Shown here: piece by piece, positions 1 to 8,913 of the stretch
Layout of the letters: the number at the start of each line of letters is the position of its first letter
How positions within the stretch are numbered: position 1 is the stretch's first letter
Source of the DNA: Halogeometricum rufum
Lineage (GTDB): Archaea > Halobacteriota > Halobacteria > Halobacteriales > Haloferacaceae
Length of the DNA stretch: 64,000 bases
Assembly (NCBI RefSeq): GCF_900112175.1
Contig: NZ_FOYT01000002.1
Span: forward strand, 248,001-312,000
Direction of reading: 5' to 3'
Notes under the pieces: model-generated
What the model saw: the letters and a program-made list of their open reading frames with translations, nothing else
Told to the model about the DNA's origin: nothing
The model's database searches: none
Made by a program: the position numbers and the translations under genes

Positions 1-1136
1 CCCTGCATCTTCAGGAGTCGCTCGGACTGGTAGCGCTGGCCCTCGTTCGTCGGTTCGGGGATGACCCGCGCCGAGAACAGCACCTTGTCGCCGTCCTCCA
101 GTTCGTACGGCGTCTCGCCGCGGCCCATCCGCGTGAGCATCGCGCGCGGTTCGCCCTGGTGACCGGTGACGATGGGGAGGTACTTCTCCTTGCCCTCCTT
201 CATGATGCGCTTGAACGTCCGGTCGACGGACTTGCGGTGTCCGTACATCCCCACGTCGTCGGGGAAGTCGACGAAGCCGAGGCGCTCGGCGGTGCCGGAG
301 TACTTCTCCATCGACCGGCCGAGCAGGACGGGCTGACGGCCGATGTCCTTGGCGAACTCGACGATGGAGGAGACCCGGGAGACGTGCGAGGAGAACGTCG
401 TGGCGACGATGCCGCCGTCGTAGTCCTCGATGGAGCGGATGGTGTCTTCGAGGTGCTTGCGCGCGACGGACTCGGAGGGCGTTCGGCCCTTCCGACCCGC
501 GTTCGTGCAGTCCTCGATGTAACAGAGGACGCCGTTGCCCTCGCGACCGATCTCGCGGAACCGCTCCATGTCGATGGGGTCCTGGATGACCGGCGAGTGG
601 TCCATGCGCTTGTCGAGGCCGTAGACGACGGCCCCCTCGGGCGTGTGGAGGACGGGGTTGATGGCGTCGATGATGGAGTGGGTGACGTGGACGAACTCGA
701 GTTCGACGTTGCCGGAGTCCCCGATGGACATCGTCTCGCCGGCCTCCATCTTCACGAGGTCGTTGCCGACGTTGAACTTGTTCTCCCCTTCGACCTGCTG
801 TTTCACCAGTTCGATGGTGAACGGCGACGCGACGACGGGAGCGTCGTAGCGGTGGGCCAGTTTCGAGATGGCGCCGATGTGGTCGAGGTGGCCGTGCGTC
901 GGCACGATGGCCTGCACGTCGCCCTCGAGGTCGGACATCACCCGGTCGTCCGGGATGGCGCCCATGTCGATGAGGTCGAGGCTGTGCATCTTCTCGGTCT
1001 CCACGTTGTCGTGGATGAGGACCTGACTCAGGTTCAGGCCCATGTCGAAGACGACGACGTCGTTTCCTGCGCGGACCGCCGTCATCTGTCGACCGACTTC
1101 TTCGTAACCGCCGATGGTTGCAATTTCGATTTCCAT
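1..1136 (-). CDS. Ribonuclease J (beta-CASP metallo-beta-lactamase), 3' end outside window
   Basis: The reading frame on the minus strand starts at ATG 1136 and stays open to the window edge, giving the first 378 residues of a protein whose C-terminus is missing. It has the metallo-beta-lactamase signature [10 protein letters not shown] near residues 79-88 (H81, H83, D85, H86 as metal ligands) and then a beta-CASP region with [16 protein letters not shown] and [10 protein letters not shown]. This matches archaeal RNase J, a 5'-3' exoribonuclease of RNA processing and decay. The product is cytoplasmic. Upstream is a roughly 340-nt spacer shared with the divergent kinase. Family assignment is firm; the substrate cannot be read from sequence. 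Confidence 0.93.
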   Translation of the reverse strand, partial: MEIEIATIGGYEEVGRQMTAVRAGNDVVVFDMGLNLSQVLIHDNVETEKMHSLDLIDMGAIPDDRVMSDLEGDVQAIVPTHGHLDHIGAISKLAHRYDAPVVASPFTIELVKQQVEGENKFNVGNDLVKMEAGETMSIGDSGNVELEFVHVTHSIIDAINPVLHTPEGAVVYGLDKRMDHSPVIQDPIDMERFREIGREGNGVLCYIEDCTNAGRKGRTPSESVARKHLEDTIRSIEDYDGGIVATTFSSHVSRVSSIVEFAKDIGRQPVLLGRSMEKYSGTAERLGFVDFPDDVGMYGHRKSVDRTFKRIMKEGKEKYLPIVTGHQGEPRAMLTRMGRGETPYELEDGDKVLFSARVIPEPTNEGQRYQSERLLKMQ

Positions 1137-1478
1137 GGTTTTCCGAGCATTGAAAGCCACAATCGTGGCGAAGGTGCTCACTGAAACGCCCCGCCGGTGT
1201 CGAACCCGCCTCCAATCGACGGGTTTCGTCACGGGACTGAACGGCCCCGGCATCTTACAGCGCGTCGGTCGTCGGCCCCGCGTGCGGCGGCCCCGGTGGC
1301 CCCCGCACTTACCCGCGGGTGTATCGGTAACTGGAGCTACACACCGGGGTATTAAAAACTACGTGGGTTGCTCACGCCGGCTCCGGACGGCGCGCGACGT
1401 GTCACCGTCACGCGCGCTCGGTGACCCGTCGGAATATCGAAAAGATTGATTACCGGACGTATCTTGTGAGTGACACGG
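1137..1478. other. Intergenic region between divergent RNase J and kinase genes
   Basis: This 342-nt spacer separates two divergently transcribed genes. I see no credible ORF in it. The stretch at about 1348-1356 (TATTAAAAA) is the most AT-rich point and could be a TATA element; on the minus strand it would give an RNase J leader of roughly 180-190 nt, which is long for a haloarchaeon. A TTCGAC-containing segment around 1205-1225 on the minus strand resembles a tRNA T-arm, but no acceptor stem can be formed. Confidence 0.4.
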
Positions 1479-2528
1479 ATGGACACGGGACGGTTGATAC
1501 AGGAGGTGGAAGACGACCCGTTCGCGTACCTCCCGGTGATGGTGGTCGTGAGCCGCCCCGACGAGGACGGCGTCCCGGTGATAGAGGACTGCAACGACCG
1601 GTTCGTCGAGCGACTCGGCTACGACCGCGAGGCCGTCGTCGGAACGCGCGTTGCCGAGTTCTACACCGCTGAGTCCGCGGCCGAGCATCTGGACGGCGCG
1701 TACGAACGCGCGCGAGACGGCGACTACGACAGGGAGGAACGGGACCTCGTCACCGACGACGGCAGCGTCGTCTCCACCGTCGTCCGCGCGACGCCGCGGC
1801 GCGTGGACGGCGAGGCCGTCGGCACCGTCGGCGTGTTCGTCGACGTGACCAGACAGAAACTCCGCGAACAGCACGTGAACGTCCTCAACCGCGTGATGCG
1901 CCACAACATCCGCAACGACCTGAACGTCCTCCACGGACACGCGGAGATGCTCGCGGAACACGACGACGACGACGTCGTCGAATCCGCGCGAGTGGTCGGT
2001 CGAACCGTCGAGCGGTGGCTTTCGCTGACGGAGAAGGCGACGGAGATAGAGCGACTGTTCGAGGAGACGCCCGACCGGTCGGCGTCGCTCCGTGACCTCC
2101 TCCGCGAGACGCAGACGGCGGTCGAACTCGGGTGGCCCGCCGCGACGGTCGGCGTCGAACCGCCGAGCGAGGACGTCCACGTCTCCGAGCGACTGGCCGT
2201 CGTCCTCGAAGAACTCTGCGAGAACGGCGTCAAGCACGCCGACGTCGAGAGACCGGCCGTCCGGGTGGACGCCGCGCGCGTCGAGGAGGAGTGGGTCGAA
2301 CTGCGGGTCACCGACGAGGGGCCGGGCATCCCCGACCACGAGCGGACCGTCCTGCGCAACGGCGAGGAGACGGCGCTGGTCCACGGGAGCGGGATGGGCC
2401 TGTGGCTGGTGCGAACCGTCGTCCGACGAATCGGTGGCCGCCTCCGGGTGCGAGACGCACCGGACGGGTCCGGGAGCACCGTCGTCGTCTCCGTGCCCGT
2501 CGTCGACCCCGACGGTGCGGACGGTTGA
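1479..2528 (+). CDS. PAS-domain sensor histidine kinase
   Basis: The 349-residue product has a PAS domain (about residues 15-125), a dimerisation/phosphoacceptor helix with RVMRHNIRNDLNV (candidate phospho-His at 142), and a HATPase domain with N-box LEELCENGVKHA, G1 DEGPGIP and G2 GSGMGLWLV. This is the common soluble haloarchaeal histidine kinase type, with no transmembrane segment, so it probably senses a cytoplasmic or redox cue. No response regulator lies next to it. I prefer ATG 1479 (MDTGRL) over the in-frame GTG three codons upstream. The signal it senses is unknown. Confidence 0.9.
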   Translation: MDTGRLIQEVEDDPFAYLPVMVVVSRPDEDGVPVIEDCNDRFVERLGYDREAVVGTRVAEFYTAESAAEHLDGAYERARDGDYDREERDLVTDDGSVVSTVVRATPRRVDGEAVGTVGVFVDVTRQKLREQHVNVLNRVMRHNIRNDLNVLHGHAEMLAEHDDDDVVESARVVGRTVERWLSLTEKATEIERLFEETPDRSASLRDLLRETQTAVELGWPAATVGVEPPSEDVHVSERLAVVLEELCENGVKHADVERPAVRVDAARVEEEWVELRVTDEGPGIPDHERTVLRNGEETALVHGSGMGLWLVRTVVRRIGGRLRVRDAPDGSGSTVVVSVPVVDPDGADG

Positions 2529-2555
2529 CACGCGAACGACCCGCTGTTCGGCACA

Positions 2556-2562
2556 TTTAATA
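2556..2562 (+). promoter_or_regulatory. TATA element of the LSm-L37e operon
   Basis: TTTAATA lies 24-30 nt before the LSm ATG, the spacing expected for a leaderless archaeal transcript. Confidence 0.65.
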
Positions 2563-2585
2563 CCGAAACCCGATGCGTCTTTGCC

Positions 2586-2819
2586 ATGAGCGGACGACCC
2601 CTCGACGTACTCGAGGCTTCGCTGGAAGAAACCGTGACCGTCAACCTGAAAGACGGGAGTTCGTACCACGGCACTCTGGCGGGCTACGACCAGCACATGA
2701 ACGTGGTTCTCGAAGCGCCGCCGGAGGAGGACGAGCAGATCCTCGGCGAAATCGAGGTCACGCCGGTTGAAGACACAACGATTATACGCGGCGATAACGT
2801 CGTCACAATCAAAGCATGA
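2586..2819 (+). CDS. lsm: LSm (Sm-like) RNA-binding protein
   Basis: The 77-residue product has the two Sm motifs: Sm1 around [19 protein letters not shown] and Sm2 near IIRGDNVV. Archaeal LSm proteins form heptameric rings that bind U-rich RNA and act with small RNAs and RNA processing. Its TGA stop overlaps the ATG of the L37e gene, so the two are translated from one mRNA. The LSm-L37e pairing is widely conserved in archaea. Confidence 0.96.
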   Translation: MSGRPLDVLEASLEETVTVNLKDGSSYHGTLAGYDQHMNVVLEAPPEEDEQILGEIEVTPVEDTTIIRGDNVVTIKA

Positions 2820-2992
2820 CGGGAGCAGGAACCCCGAGCCAAGGAAAGAAGAACAAGACGACGCACGTGAAGTGCCGTCGCTGCGGAGAGAAGTCCTACC
2901 ACGTGAAGAAGAAGCAGTGCTCGTCGTGCGGGTTCGGCAAGTCCGCCAAGCGCCGCGGCTACGAGTGGCAGTCGAAGTCGGGCGACAACTGA
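2816..2992 (+). CDS. rpl37e: 50S ribosomal protein L37e
   Basis: This 58-residue ORF starts at the ATG that overlaps the LSm stop (ATGA). It carries two CxxC pairs, KCRRCG (C20, C23) and QCSSCG (C35, C38), forming the zinc ribbon of L37e, within a Lys/Arg-rich chain. L37e is a small zinc-binding protein of the large ribosomal subunit. It is short enough to be missed by length-filtered gene callers. The assignment rests on the cysteine spacing, composition and LSm linkage. Confidence 0.95.
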   Translation: MTGAGTPSQGKKNKTTHVKCRRCGEKSYHVKKKQCSSCGFGKSAKRRGYEWQSKSGDN

Positions 2993-3178
2993 GGCGCACC
3001 GCGGCCGACTCTCCTCTCACTCTCTCGTTCTCCAGCGACGACGTTCACCGTCTCCCAGCGACGACACCAACCGTCTGCGTTCACGCTCCGGCAGTCCGCC
3101 CCACGCTCGTCTCTCCGTTCCACTCGCGAGACTCCCACGACACCGGCGCAGGCGACTGACTCGCACGACCGCGACGAC

Positions 3179-3198
3179 ATATGCACGCCTGTGTATAT
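3179..3198. promoter_or_regulatory. Imperfect palindrome upstream of purF
   Basis: ATATGCAC and GTGTATAT form an inverted repeat (7 of 8 positions pair, 4-nt spacer) about 75-90 nt before the purF start. The right arm contains a TATATAA-like string (to 3200), so this could be an operator or a second, distal promoter. No regulator is assigned. Confidence 0.4.
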
Positions 3199-3238
3199 AA
3201 TTGGGTCCGAGGAGCGGCAAAGAACACACAAGGACGGG

Positions 3239-3245
3239 TTTTTTA
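3239..3245 (+). promoter_or_regulatory. TATA element of purF
   Basis: TTTTTTA lies 26-32 nt before the purF ATG, consistent with a leaderless or nearly leaderless transcript. Confidence 0.6.
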
Positions 3246-3270
3246 GCCCTCGGAATCCGTAGCAACGAGT

Positions 3271-4824
3271 ATGTCAGACGGGCGGGACGCTCAGACCCCC
3301 ACACCCGGACGAGACGCGGGCCGACAGCAACCGACCGCCGCGGACCTCTCGGGCCCGACCGAGAAGTGCGGCGTCGTCGGCGTCGCCCTCGCGGACCGCG
3401 CGGCGGCGCGGCCCCTGTACTACTCTCTGTACGCCCTCCAGCACCGGGGGCAGGAGTCGGCGGGCATCGTCACGCACGACGGCTTCCAACAGCACAGTCA
3501 CGTCGAGACGGGCCTCGTCGGCGACGTGTTCGACGAGGGCGACCTCGATTCGCTGGCCGGGACGACGGGCATCGGCCACGTCCGCTACCCCACCTCCGGG
3601 GGCCTCGGTTCCTGCTGCGCCCAGCCGTTCTCGGTGTCGTTCAAGTCGGGGTCGCTCGGTCTCGCGCACAACGGCAACCTCGTGAACGCCGACGAGATAC
3701 GCGACGAACTCGAAGGGTTGGGTCACGCCTTCACCTCCACCGGCGACACGGAGGTCATCGCCCACGACCTCGCCCGAAACCTCCTCGAGGAGGACCTCGT
3801 CCGCGCGGTCAAGCACACGATGCAGCGCATCCACGGGTCGTACTCGCTCACCATCATGCACGACGAGACGGTGCTGGCGGTCCGCGACCCCCAGGGGAAC
3901 CGACCGCTCTGCATCGGCGAACTCGAGGACGGCTACGTCGTCGCCTCGGAGTCGGCCGCCATCGACACCCTCGACGGCGAACTCGTCCGCGACGTGCGGC
4001 CGGGCGAACTCGTCGTCCTCGAAGCCGACGGCTCCGGTTTCGACTCCTACCAACTGGTCGAACGGGAGAACACCGCCCACTGCTTCTTCGAACACGTCTA
4101 CTTCGCCCGCCCGGACTCCGTCATCGACGACAACCTCGTCTACGAGGTGCGGCGGAACCTCGGCCGGAAACTGTGGGCGGAGTCCGGCGTCGAGTCCGAC
4201 GTGGTGATGCCCGTCCCCGACTCCGGCCGCGCGTTCGCCTCCGGATACGCCGAGGCGGCCAACGAGACGACGCCCGACGGCGACCCCCGCGAGAGCGAGG
4301 AGAGCGTCGAGTTCGCCGAGGGTCTGATGAAGAACCGCTACGTCGGTCGGACGTTCATCATGCCGACGCAGGACGAACGCGAACGCGCCGTTCGCCTGAA
4401 ACTCAACCCGATAAAGAGCACCATCGAGGGGCGGTCGGTCACCATCATCGACGACAGCATCGTCCGCGGCACCACCTCGCGCCAACTCGTCCAACTCGTC
4501 CGCGACGCCGGGGCCGAAGAGGTCCACGTCCGCATCGGCGCGCCGCCCATCGTCGCCCCCTGCTACATGGGCATCGACATGGCGACGCGGGAGGAACTCA
4601 TCGCCTCCGACAAGACCACGGAGGAGATACGCGACGACATCGGCGCGGACAGCCTCTCGTACCTCTCCATCGACGCCATCGGCGAGGTACTCGGCGAGTC
4701 CCGCGCGGACCTCTGTCTCGGTTGCGTCACCGGCGAGTATCCGTACGACATCGAGGGCGAACCGACCGACCGGACGGTCGAACGACCGACCATCGCCGGC
4801 GACACGCTGCCGGCCGACGACTGA
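3271..4824 (+). CDS. purF: Amidophosphoribosyltransferase (purine biosynthesis, first step)
   Basis: The 517-residue protein converts PRPP and glutamine to phosphoribosylamine. It has an N-terminal Ntn-type glutaminase domain and a C-terminal PRTase domain with the PRPP loop IIDDSIVRGTTSRQL. The candidate nucleophile is C33 in EKCGVVGVAL, so residues 1-32 would be an unusually long propeptide removed during maturation. Cysteines in APCYMG and LCLGC fit the Fe-S-containing B. subtilis-type enzyme. It stands alone, with its own TATA and an upstream palindrome, rather than in a pur operon. Confidence 0.96.
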   Translation: MSDGRDAQTPTPGRDAGRQQPTAADLSGPTEKCGVVGVALADRAAARPLYYSLYALQHRGQESAGIVTHDGFQQHSHVETGLVGDVFDEGDLDSLAGTTGIGHVRYPTSGGLGSCCAQPFSVSFKSGSLGLAHNGNLVNADEIRDELEGLGHAFTSTGDTEVIAHDLARNLLEEDLVRAVKHTMQRIHGSYSLTIMHDETVLAVRDPQGNRPLCIGELEDGYVVASESAAIDTLDGELVRDVRPGELVVLEADGSGFDSYQLVERENTAHCFFEHVYFARPDSVIDDNLVYEVRRNLGRKLWAESGVESDVVMPVPDSGRAFASGYAEAANETTPDGDPRESEESVEFAEGLMKNRYVGRTFIMPTQDERERAVRLKLNPIKSTIEGRSVTIIDDSIVRGTTSRQLVQLVRDAGAEEVHVRIGAPPIVAPCYMGIDMATREELIASDKTTEEIRDDIGADSLSYLSIDAIGEVLGESRADLCLGCVTGEYPYDIEGEPTDRTVERPTIAGDTLPADD

Positions 4825-4884
4825 GCGACGGTCCGGGGCGACCCGAGACCGACCGACCCAGAAGCCGCGTTTCCCGTCCCGCCG

Positions 4885-5445
4885 TCAGTAGACGACGTAC
4901 AGCAGGGCGTACACCACGTCGCCGAGGAAGAACGATATCAGCCACAGCGACGCCGCCACCCGGCCGACCGTCCGGTGTCGCGTCCCGTAGATGTCCTCGA
5001 CGGGCCGCGAGACGGCCAGCAGCAGGACGTAGTACAGCAGCGGGATGCAGACGATGGCCAGCAGGATGTGGACGGCCAGCGTCGGCAGGTAGACGAACTG
5101 GTACACCGTCGCCGGACCCGGGAAGTCGGACGGCCCCTCGAGGACGACCCGATACAGGTAGAGGACGAGGAACGCGACGAACAGGCCGAGCGTCGCGAGC
5201 ATGAACGCGCGGTGTCGCGTCACGTCGCCGCGCCGGATGGCGCGCACGCCGAGGACGATGGTGACGATGGCCGTCGTGCTGAGGACGGCGTTGACGTGCG
5301 GGATGGCGGCGACGAAGCCGTCGGAGGCGCGCGGCAGGAGCGACTGCGGGATGTAGCCGAGGACGGCACCGAACACGAGTGCGAGGGAGACGACGCTGAG
5401 TGCGGCCGTCGCACCCGGGACGTGGTCTCGTACGCGAAGTTCCAT
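4885..5445 (-). CDS. DUF420 family membrane protein
   Basis: A start at ATG 5445 (MELRVRDHV) gives 186 residues with about five hydrophobic segments. Conserved polar residues such as PHVNAV, TRHRAFML and LAVHILLAIVCIP match the DUF420 (YozB) family of integral membrane proteins, often found near cytochrome oxidase assembly genes. The frame extends 26 codons further upstream, but that part (rich in Arg and Ser) does not look like the family N-terminus. It is convergent with purF. The biochemical role is unknown; His residues in the helices allow a haem or copper role, which is inference. Confidence 0.8.
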   Translation of the reverse strand: MELRVRDHVPGATAALSVVSLALVFGAVLGYIPQSLLPRASDGFVAAIPHVNAVLSTTAIVTIVLGVRAIRRGDVTRHRAFMLATLGLFVAFLVLYLYRVVLEGPSDFPGPATVYQFVYLPTLAVHILLAIVCIPLLYYVLLLAVSRPVEDIYGTRHRTVGRVAASLWLISFFLGDVVYALLYVVY

Positions 5446-5522
5446 ATCGAAAGAGGACGGCCGAACGAGCAAAACGGTGCCGTCTGCGAACGGCCGACAC
5501 GACACCCGCGAAAGGAAACTCA

Positions 5523-5530
5523 TTTAAATT
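5523..5530 (+). promoter_or_regulatory. TATA element of tRNA-Leu
   Basis: TTTAAATT lies 38-45 nt before the mature tRNA 5' end, consistent with a short pre-tRNA leader. Confidence 0.6.
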
Positions 5531-5567
5531 ACCCCGGATAACGATGGAGTGCAACAAGACACAGCGA

Positions 5568-5652
5568 GCGTGGGTAGCCAAGCCAGGCCAACGGCGCAGC
5601 GTTGAGGGCGCTGTCTCGTAGGAGTCCGCCGGTTCAAATCCGGTCCCACGCA
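5568..5652 (+). tRNA. tRNA-Leu (anticodon GAG)
   Basis: The 85-nt gene folds as a class II tRNA. The acceptor stem is GCGTGGG paired with CCCACGC, with discriminator A at 5652. The anticodon stem is CAGCG/CGCTG around the loop TTGAGGG, placing GAG at 5604-5606, which reads Leu CUC/CUU. There is a long variable arm (TCTCGTAGGAGTC region) and a T arm GCCGG-TTCAAAT-CCGGT. No intron is present and no CCA is encoded. Confidence 0.97.
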
Positions 5653-5659
5653 TCGCAAG

Positions 5660-5678
5660 GGTGGTCCGACGGACCACC
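5660..5678 (+). terminator. Hairpin just downstream of tRNA-Leu
   Basis: GGTGGTCC and GGACCACC form a perfect 8-bp stem with a 3-nt loop (GAC), 7 nt after the tRNA end. It has no following T tract, so it may be a processing or stability element instead of a classic terminator. Confidence 0.4.
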
Positions 5679-5843
5679 GTACCGGGGCGGCCACACCGCC
5701 GCGGCAACACGATGCAGGTGATCTCCCGTTCGGGACATCACCCACGCACAATCCTTCAGACGCTACCCACTGAGCGACCGCTCCGTGGGGTCGTCGCTTT
5801 CGAACGGTCTCGAACCGCGAGCGTCGCGTCTGCGACGACCGAC

Positions 5844-5903
5844 CGACGGGTGAGTCTCTGAGGCGTGACCTCCCGACGGGTGAGTGCCCGAGGCGTGACT
5901 CAC
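5844..5903. repeat. Two-copy 30-nt tandem duplication over the monooxygenase stop
   Basis: Two 30-nt units beginning CGACGGGTGAGT (5844 and 5874) match at 24 of 30 positions. The second unit contains the stop codon (5900-5902) of the minus-strand luciferase-like gene. Confidence 0.7.
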
Positions 5904-6928
5904 CGCGGCGCGAGGCCGACGGCGTCGGCCAGCAACTCGTGGGAGCGAAGCCCGTGGTCGTGGTCGGCGACGACGTGCTGAATCATCACCTCGTCGACGC
6001 CGACGCGGTCGGCGAGTTGCGCCAGCAGGTCCGCGAGCGTCTCGGGACTCCCCGAGACGGCCCGCGGCCACTCGTCGTCGTCCAACGTCGCGGGCGTCGG
6101 GTCCGGGACGCCGCCGAGTTCGTCGACGGCCTCCTCGACCGACGGAGCGGAGCCGACTTCTCCCCGCCGCATCCGCCGGTACGACGCCTCTGCCACCGCC
6201 CGGCGTCGCGCCGCCTCGCGGTCCGTCTCGGCGCAGATGGCGTTCACCGCCACCATCCCGCGCGGTTCGTCGACGCCGCCGGCCAACCGGGAGGGGCGGA
6301 ATCGCTCGCGGTACTCCTCGAAGGAGTGCGCGGCGAACTGCGGTCGGATGAACGCCGCGAAGCAGTAGGGGAGGCCGAGTTCGCCCGCGATGGCCGCGCT
6401 CGACGGACTCGACCCGAGCACCCACGGCACGGGCGTCTCCGCGCCGGAGCGCGGCACGTCGATGTCGCCGTAGTCGTGGTCCTCGGGGTAGTCGTCGTAC
6501 AGGTGGTTGACGACGGCCTCGACCCGTTCGGCGTGGTCTTCGTCCGGGTTCTCCACGTGTCGCTCGGTGCCCAGCGCTCGGTCCACGGCGGGCGACCCGT
6601 TCGCCCGCCCGAGTCCGGCGTCGATGCGCCCCGGGGCCAGTCCGTCCAGCGCGCCGAACACCTCGGCGACCTTGAACGGGCTGTAGTGGTTGAGAAGCAC
6701 CGCGCCGGAGCCGAGCCGAATCGACTCCGTCTCGGCCGCGAGGTGGCCGAGCAACACCTCGGGCGTCGTGCCGGCCAGCGAGTCGGGGATGCCGTGGTGT
6801 TCGGCGACCCAGAATCGCTCGTACCCGAGTCGCTCGGCCTGTCGAGCGGCCTCGACGGTGTTCGCGTAGGCGTCGGCCGCGGTGCCGCCGTCCGGAACGG
6901 GAGAGAGGTCTACGACGGAGAGGTTCAC
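5900..6928 (-). CDS. LLM class flavin-dependent monooxygenase
   Basis: Starting at GTG 6928, the 342-residue protein is a TIM-barrel luciferase-like oxidoreductase. The N-terminal strand LSVVDLSPVPDGG, then FWVAEHHG and IRLGSGAVLLNHYSPFKVAE, and later GRIDAGLGRANG are typical of the MsnO8/YvbT subgroup. These enzymes use FMNH2 and O2, or F420, to oxidise or dehydrogenate organic substrates. The frame continues 124 codons upstream, but that part is Arg/Pro-rich and looks non-coding. The gene is a single unit; its substrate is unknown. Confidence 0.88.
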   Translation of the reverse strand: MNLSVVDLSPVPDGGTAADAYANTVEAARQAERLGYERFWVAEHHGIPDSLAGTTPEVLLGHLAAETESIRLGSGAVLLNHYSPFKVAEVFGALDGLAPGRIDAGLGRANGSPAVDRALGTERHVENPDEDHAERVEAVVNHLYDDYPEDHDYGDIDVPRSGAETPVPWVLGSSPSSAAIAGELGLPYCFAAFIRPQFAAHSFEEYRERFRPSRLAGGVDEPRGMVAVNAICAETDREAARRRAVAEASYRRMRRGEVGSAPSVEEAVDELGGVPDPTPATLDDDEWPRAVSGSPETLADLLAQLADRVGVDEVMIQHVVADHDHGLRSHELLADAVGLAPR

Positions 6929-7063
6929 GTGCGACCGTCGGAGACTGCGAGGAATAACCGTTCGGCTGGCGGCCGCGCTTGTGGGGTTCGGGTGCGGGCG
7001 GACCGTCCGGCCGGGACGCCGCGAGTGGCCGCGTTCCCGCCGCGTCGGCGGTCTGTGCCGCGA

Positions 7064-7071
7064 TTTTAAAA
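7064..7071 (+). promoter_or_regulatory. TATA element of the MBF1-like gene
   Basis: TTTTAAAA lies 24-31 nt before ATG 7095 and supports that start over longer in-frame alternatives. Confidence 0.65.
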
Positions 7072-7094
7072 GGGTAGAACCGGTACCATGGGGT

Positions 7095-7613
7095 ATGGCC
7101 AAATACTCGACCGGACGCGGGGGCGGTGGGGGAGACGGCGATAGCTGCGAACTCTGCGGTCGTTCGTCGACGAAGCTCCGTCGAGCCAACGTCTCCGGCG
7201 CGGACTTGCTCGTCTGTCCCGACTGCGCACCGCACGACGACTCAAAGCACGAGGGGACCGGTGACTCGTCCGGCGGCGGGGGCTCCGACGGCGAACCCAA
7301 CCGGAAGAAGCGGGCCGCCCAGCGTCAGGCGAAGATGTACGACCAGGCGAAGGGCGACTCCAAGCACTGGGAGCGGAAGGGGACGAACTACGAGAAGGAC
7401 CGCCTCCCCTACCTCGTCTCCGACTACGGCGACGTGGTCGCGGCGGCGCGGCAGGACGCGGGCCTCACCGTCGAGGAACTCGCGGCCGAACTCGACGCCG
7501 ACGAGTCCGACGTCGAGGCGGTCGAACAGGGCCGCGCCACGCGGGCGGGTGTCGGGGGCTCGCTCGTTCGCGCCATCGAGGAGCGACTCGGCGTGACGCT
7601 CGTCGACGAGTAG
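7095..7613 (+). CDS. Archaeal multiprotein bridging factor 1 (zinc ribbon + HTH)
   Basis: The 172-residue protein has an N-terminal zinc ribbon (CELCG and CPDC), a charged linker (NRKKRAAQRQAKMYDQ), and a C-terminal Cro/C1-type HTH with LPYLVSDYGDVVAAAR and LTVEELAAELDADESDVEAVE. This is the aMBF1 architecture; MBF1 proteins link TBP or the ribosome to regulation, and the archaeal form is reported to bind ribosomes. A glycine-rich stretch follows the first residues. It sits alone upstream of the alanyl-tRNA editing gene. Confidence 0.88.
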   Translation: MAKYSTGRGGGGGDGDSCELCGRSSTKLRRANVSGADLLVCPDCAPHDDSKHEGTGDSSGGGGSDGEPNRKKRAAQRQAKMYDQAKGDSKHWERKGTNYEKDRLPYLVSDYGDVVAAARQDAGLTVEELAAELDADESDVEAVEQGRATRAGVGGSLVRAIEERLGVTLVDE

Positions 7614-7686
7614 CGGCGGGCGGACGGTAGCCGAACGGCTGGCCGCGACGACACCCTTTTTGTCCGACGGCGGCGCACCACCGTGC

Positions 7687-8889
7687 ATGTTGACACGCGC
7701 CCCGGAGGAGCCGACAGTCCGCGAGTTCGAAGCCAGGGTGACGGCCGTCGACGGCCGCGACGTGCGCCTCGACCGCACCTACTTCTACGCCGAGAGCGGC
7801 GGCCAACCCGCAGACAGGGGGACGCTCGGCGGGATACCCGTCGCCGACGTGCAGACGGTCGGCGACGACGTGGTCCACACGCTCGACTCCGACCCCGACT
7901 TCGCCGCCGACGAGACGGTGACGGGCGTCGTGGACGACGACTTCCGAACCTACTGCATGCGGGCGCACACCGCCAGCCACGTCCTGTACGGCGCGGGGCG
8001 GCACCTGCTCTCTGACCTCGGCTACGGCGGCTTCGACATCTCGCCGGAGAAGGTCCGGGTGGACTTCGCCACCTCGACGGACATCGACGACGAGGTGCTG
8101 GTCGAACTCGAACGGCTGGTCAACCGCGCGGTGTGGGACGCTCGCCCCGTCTCGTGGGAGGAGGTGCCGACCGAGGAGGCCCGAAACAGGGACGAGGTGG
8201 CGTTCAACACGAAGACCGAGGAGGGCGTGATGGGCGACGCCGACACCGTCCGCCTCGTGACCGTCGAGGACTGGGACGTGGCCGCCTGCGGCGGGACGCA
8301 CGTCTCCAACACGCTCGAAATCGGCCCCGTGACCGTCCTCGGCCGCTCGAACCCCGGCGAGGGACTCACCCGCGTCGAGTTCGCCGTCGGCCCGACGGGC
8401 GTCGACCGCCGCGCGACGGTCCACCGCGCCGCCCTCGACGCCGCCCGCGAACTGGAGACGGGCGCGGCGGACGTCGGTGAGTCGGCGGCGTCGCTCCGCG
8501 CGGAGAAGGAATCGCTCGAAGACGAGGTCAGGGAACTGGAGTCCGAACTGCTCGCCGGCCGCATCGCCGAGTTCGACACCGTCGGGAAGGACGGCGCGCG
8601 GTGGCACGTGGGCGTCCTCGACGGCTTCGACAGCAACGACGCCGGCGAGGCGGCGAAGGCGGCCGTCGGCGACGGCGACGGGACGGACGTGGTGGCCGTC
8701 GTCGGCGCGGACAGTCGGCCGTACCTCGTCGTCGCCGCCGGCGACGAGAGCGACGTGGACGCCGGCGACGTGGTGGCCCGCGCGACGGACGAGTTCGGCG
8801 GCGGCGGCGGCGGCGGCGGGTCGTTCGCGCAGGGCGGCGGCCTCGACGCCGACCCCGCGGACGTGACGGCGTTCGTCAGAGACGCCTGA
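7687..8889 (+). CDS. Alanyl-tRNA editing protein (AlaX-L type with DHHA1)
   Basis: From ATG 7687 the product is 400 residues. An editing domain carries the zinc site HTASH (H94, H98) and CGGTH (C201, H205). A coiled-coil segment follows (about residues 255-280, rich in Glu/Leu/Arg), then a DHHA1 domain with DVVAVVGADSRPYLVVAAG and a glycine run ending GGSFAQGGG. AlaX proteins hydrolyse Ser-tRNA(Ala) or Gly-tRNA(Ala) in trans. The C-terminal DHHA1 marks the long form. An in-frame TTG nine codons earlier is less likely as a start. Confidence 0.92.
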   Translation: MLTRAPEEPTVREFEARVTAVDGRDVRLDRTYFYAESGGQPADRGTLGGIPVADVQTVGDDVVHTLDSDPDFAADETVTGVVDDDFRTYCMRAHTASHVLYGAGRHLLSDLGYGGFDISPEKVRVDFATSTDIDDEVLVELERLVNRAVWDARPVSWEEVPTEEARNRDEVAFNTKTEEGVMGDADTVRLVTVEDWDVAACGGTHVSNTLEIGPVTVLGRSNPGEGLTRVEFAVGPTGVDRRATVHRAALDAARELETGAADVGESAASLRAEKESLEDEVRELESELLAGRIAEFDTVGKDGARWHVGVLDGFDSNDAGEAAKAAVGDGDGTDVVAVVGADSRPYLVVAAGDESDVDAGDVVARATDEFGGGGGGGGSFAQGGGLDADPADVTAFVRDA

Positions 8890-8913
8890 CCGGGCGTTCG
8901 CGACGCGGGGGAT

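Noticed and set aside
1190-1250. tRNA-like T-arm in the RNase J upstream spacer
   Set aside because: Only one arm with a mismatch can be formed and no matching acceptor stem is present.
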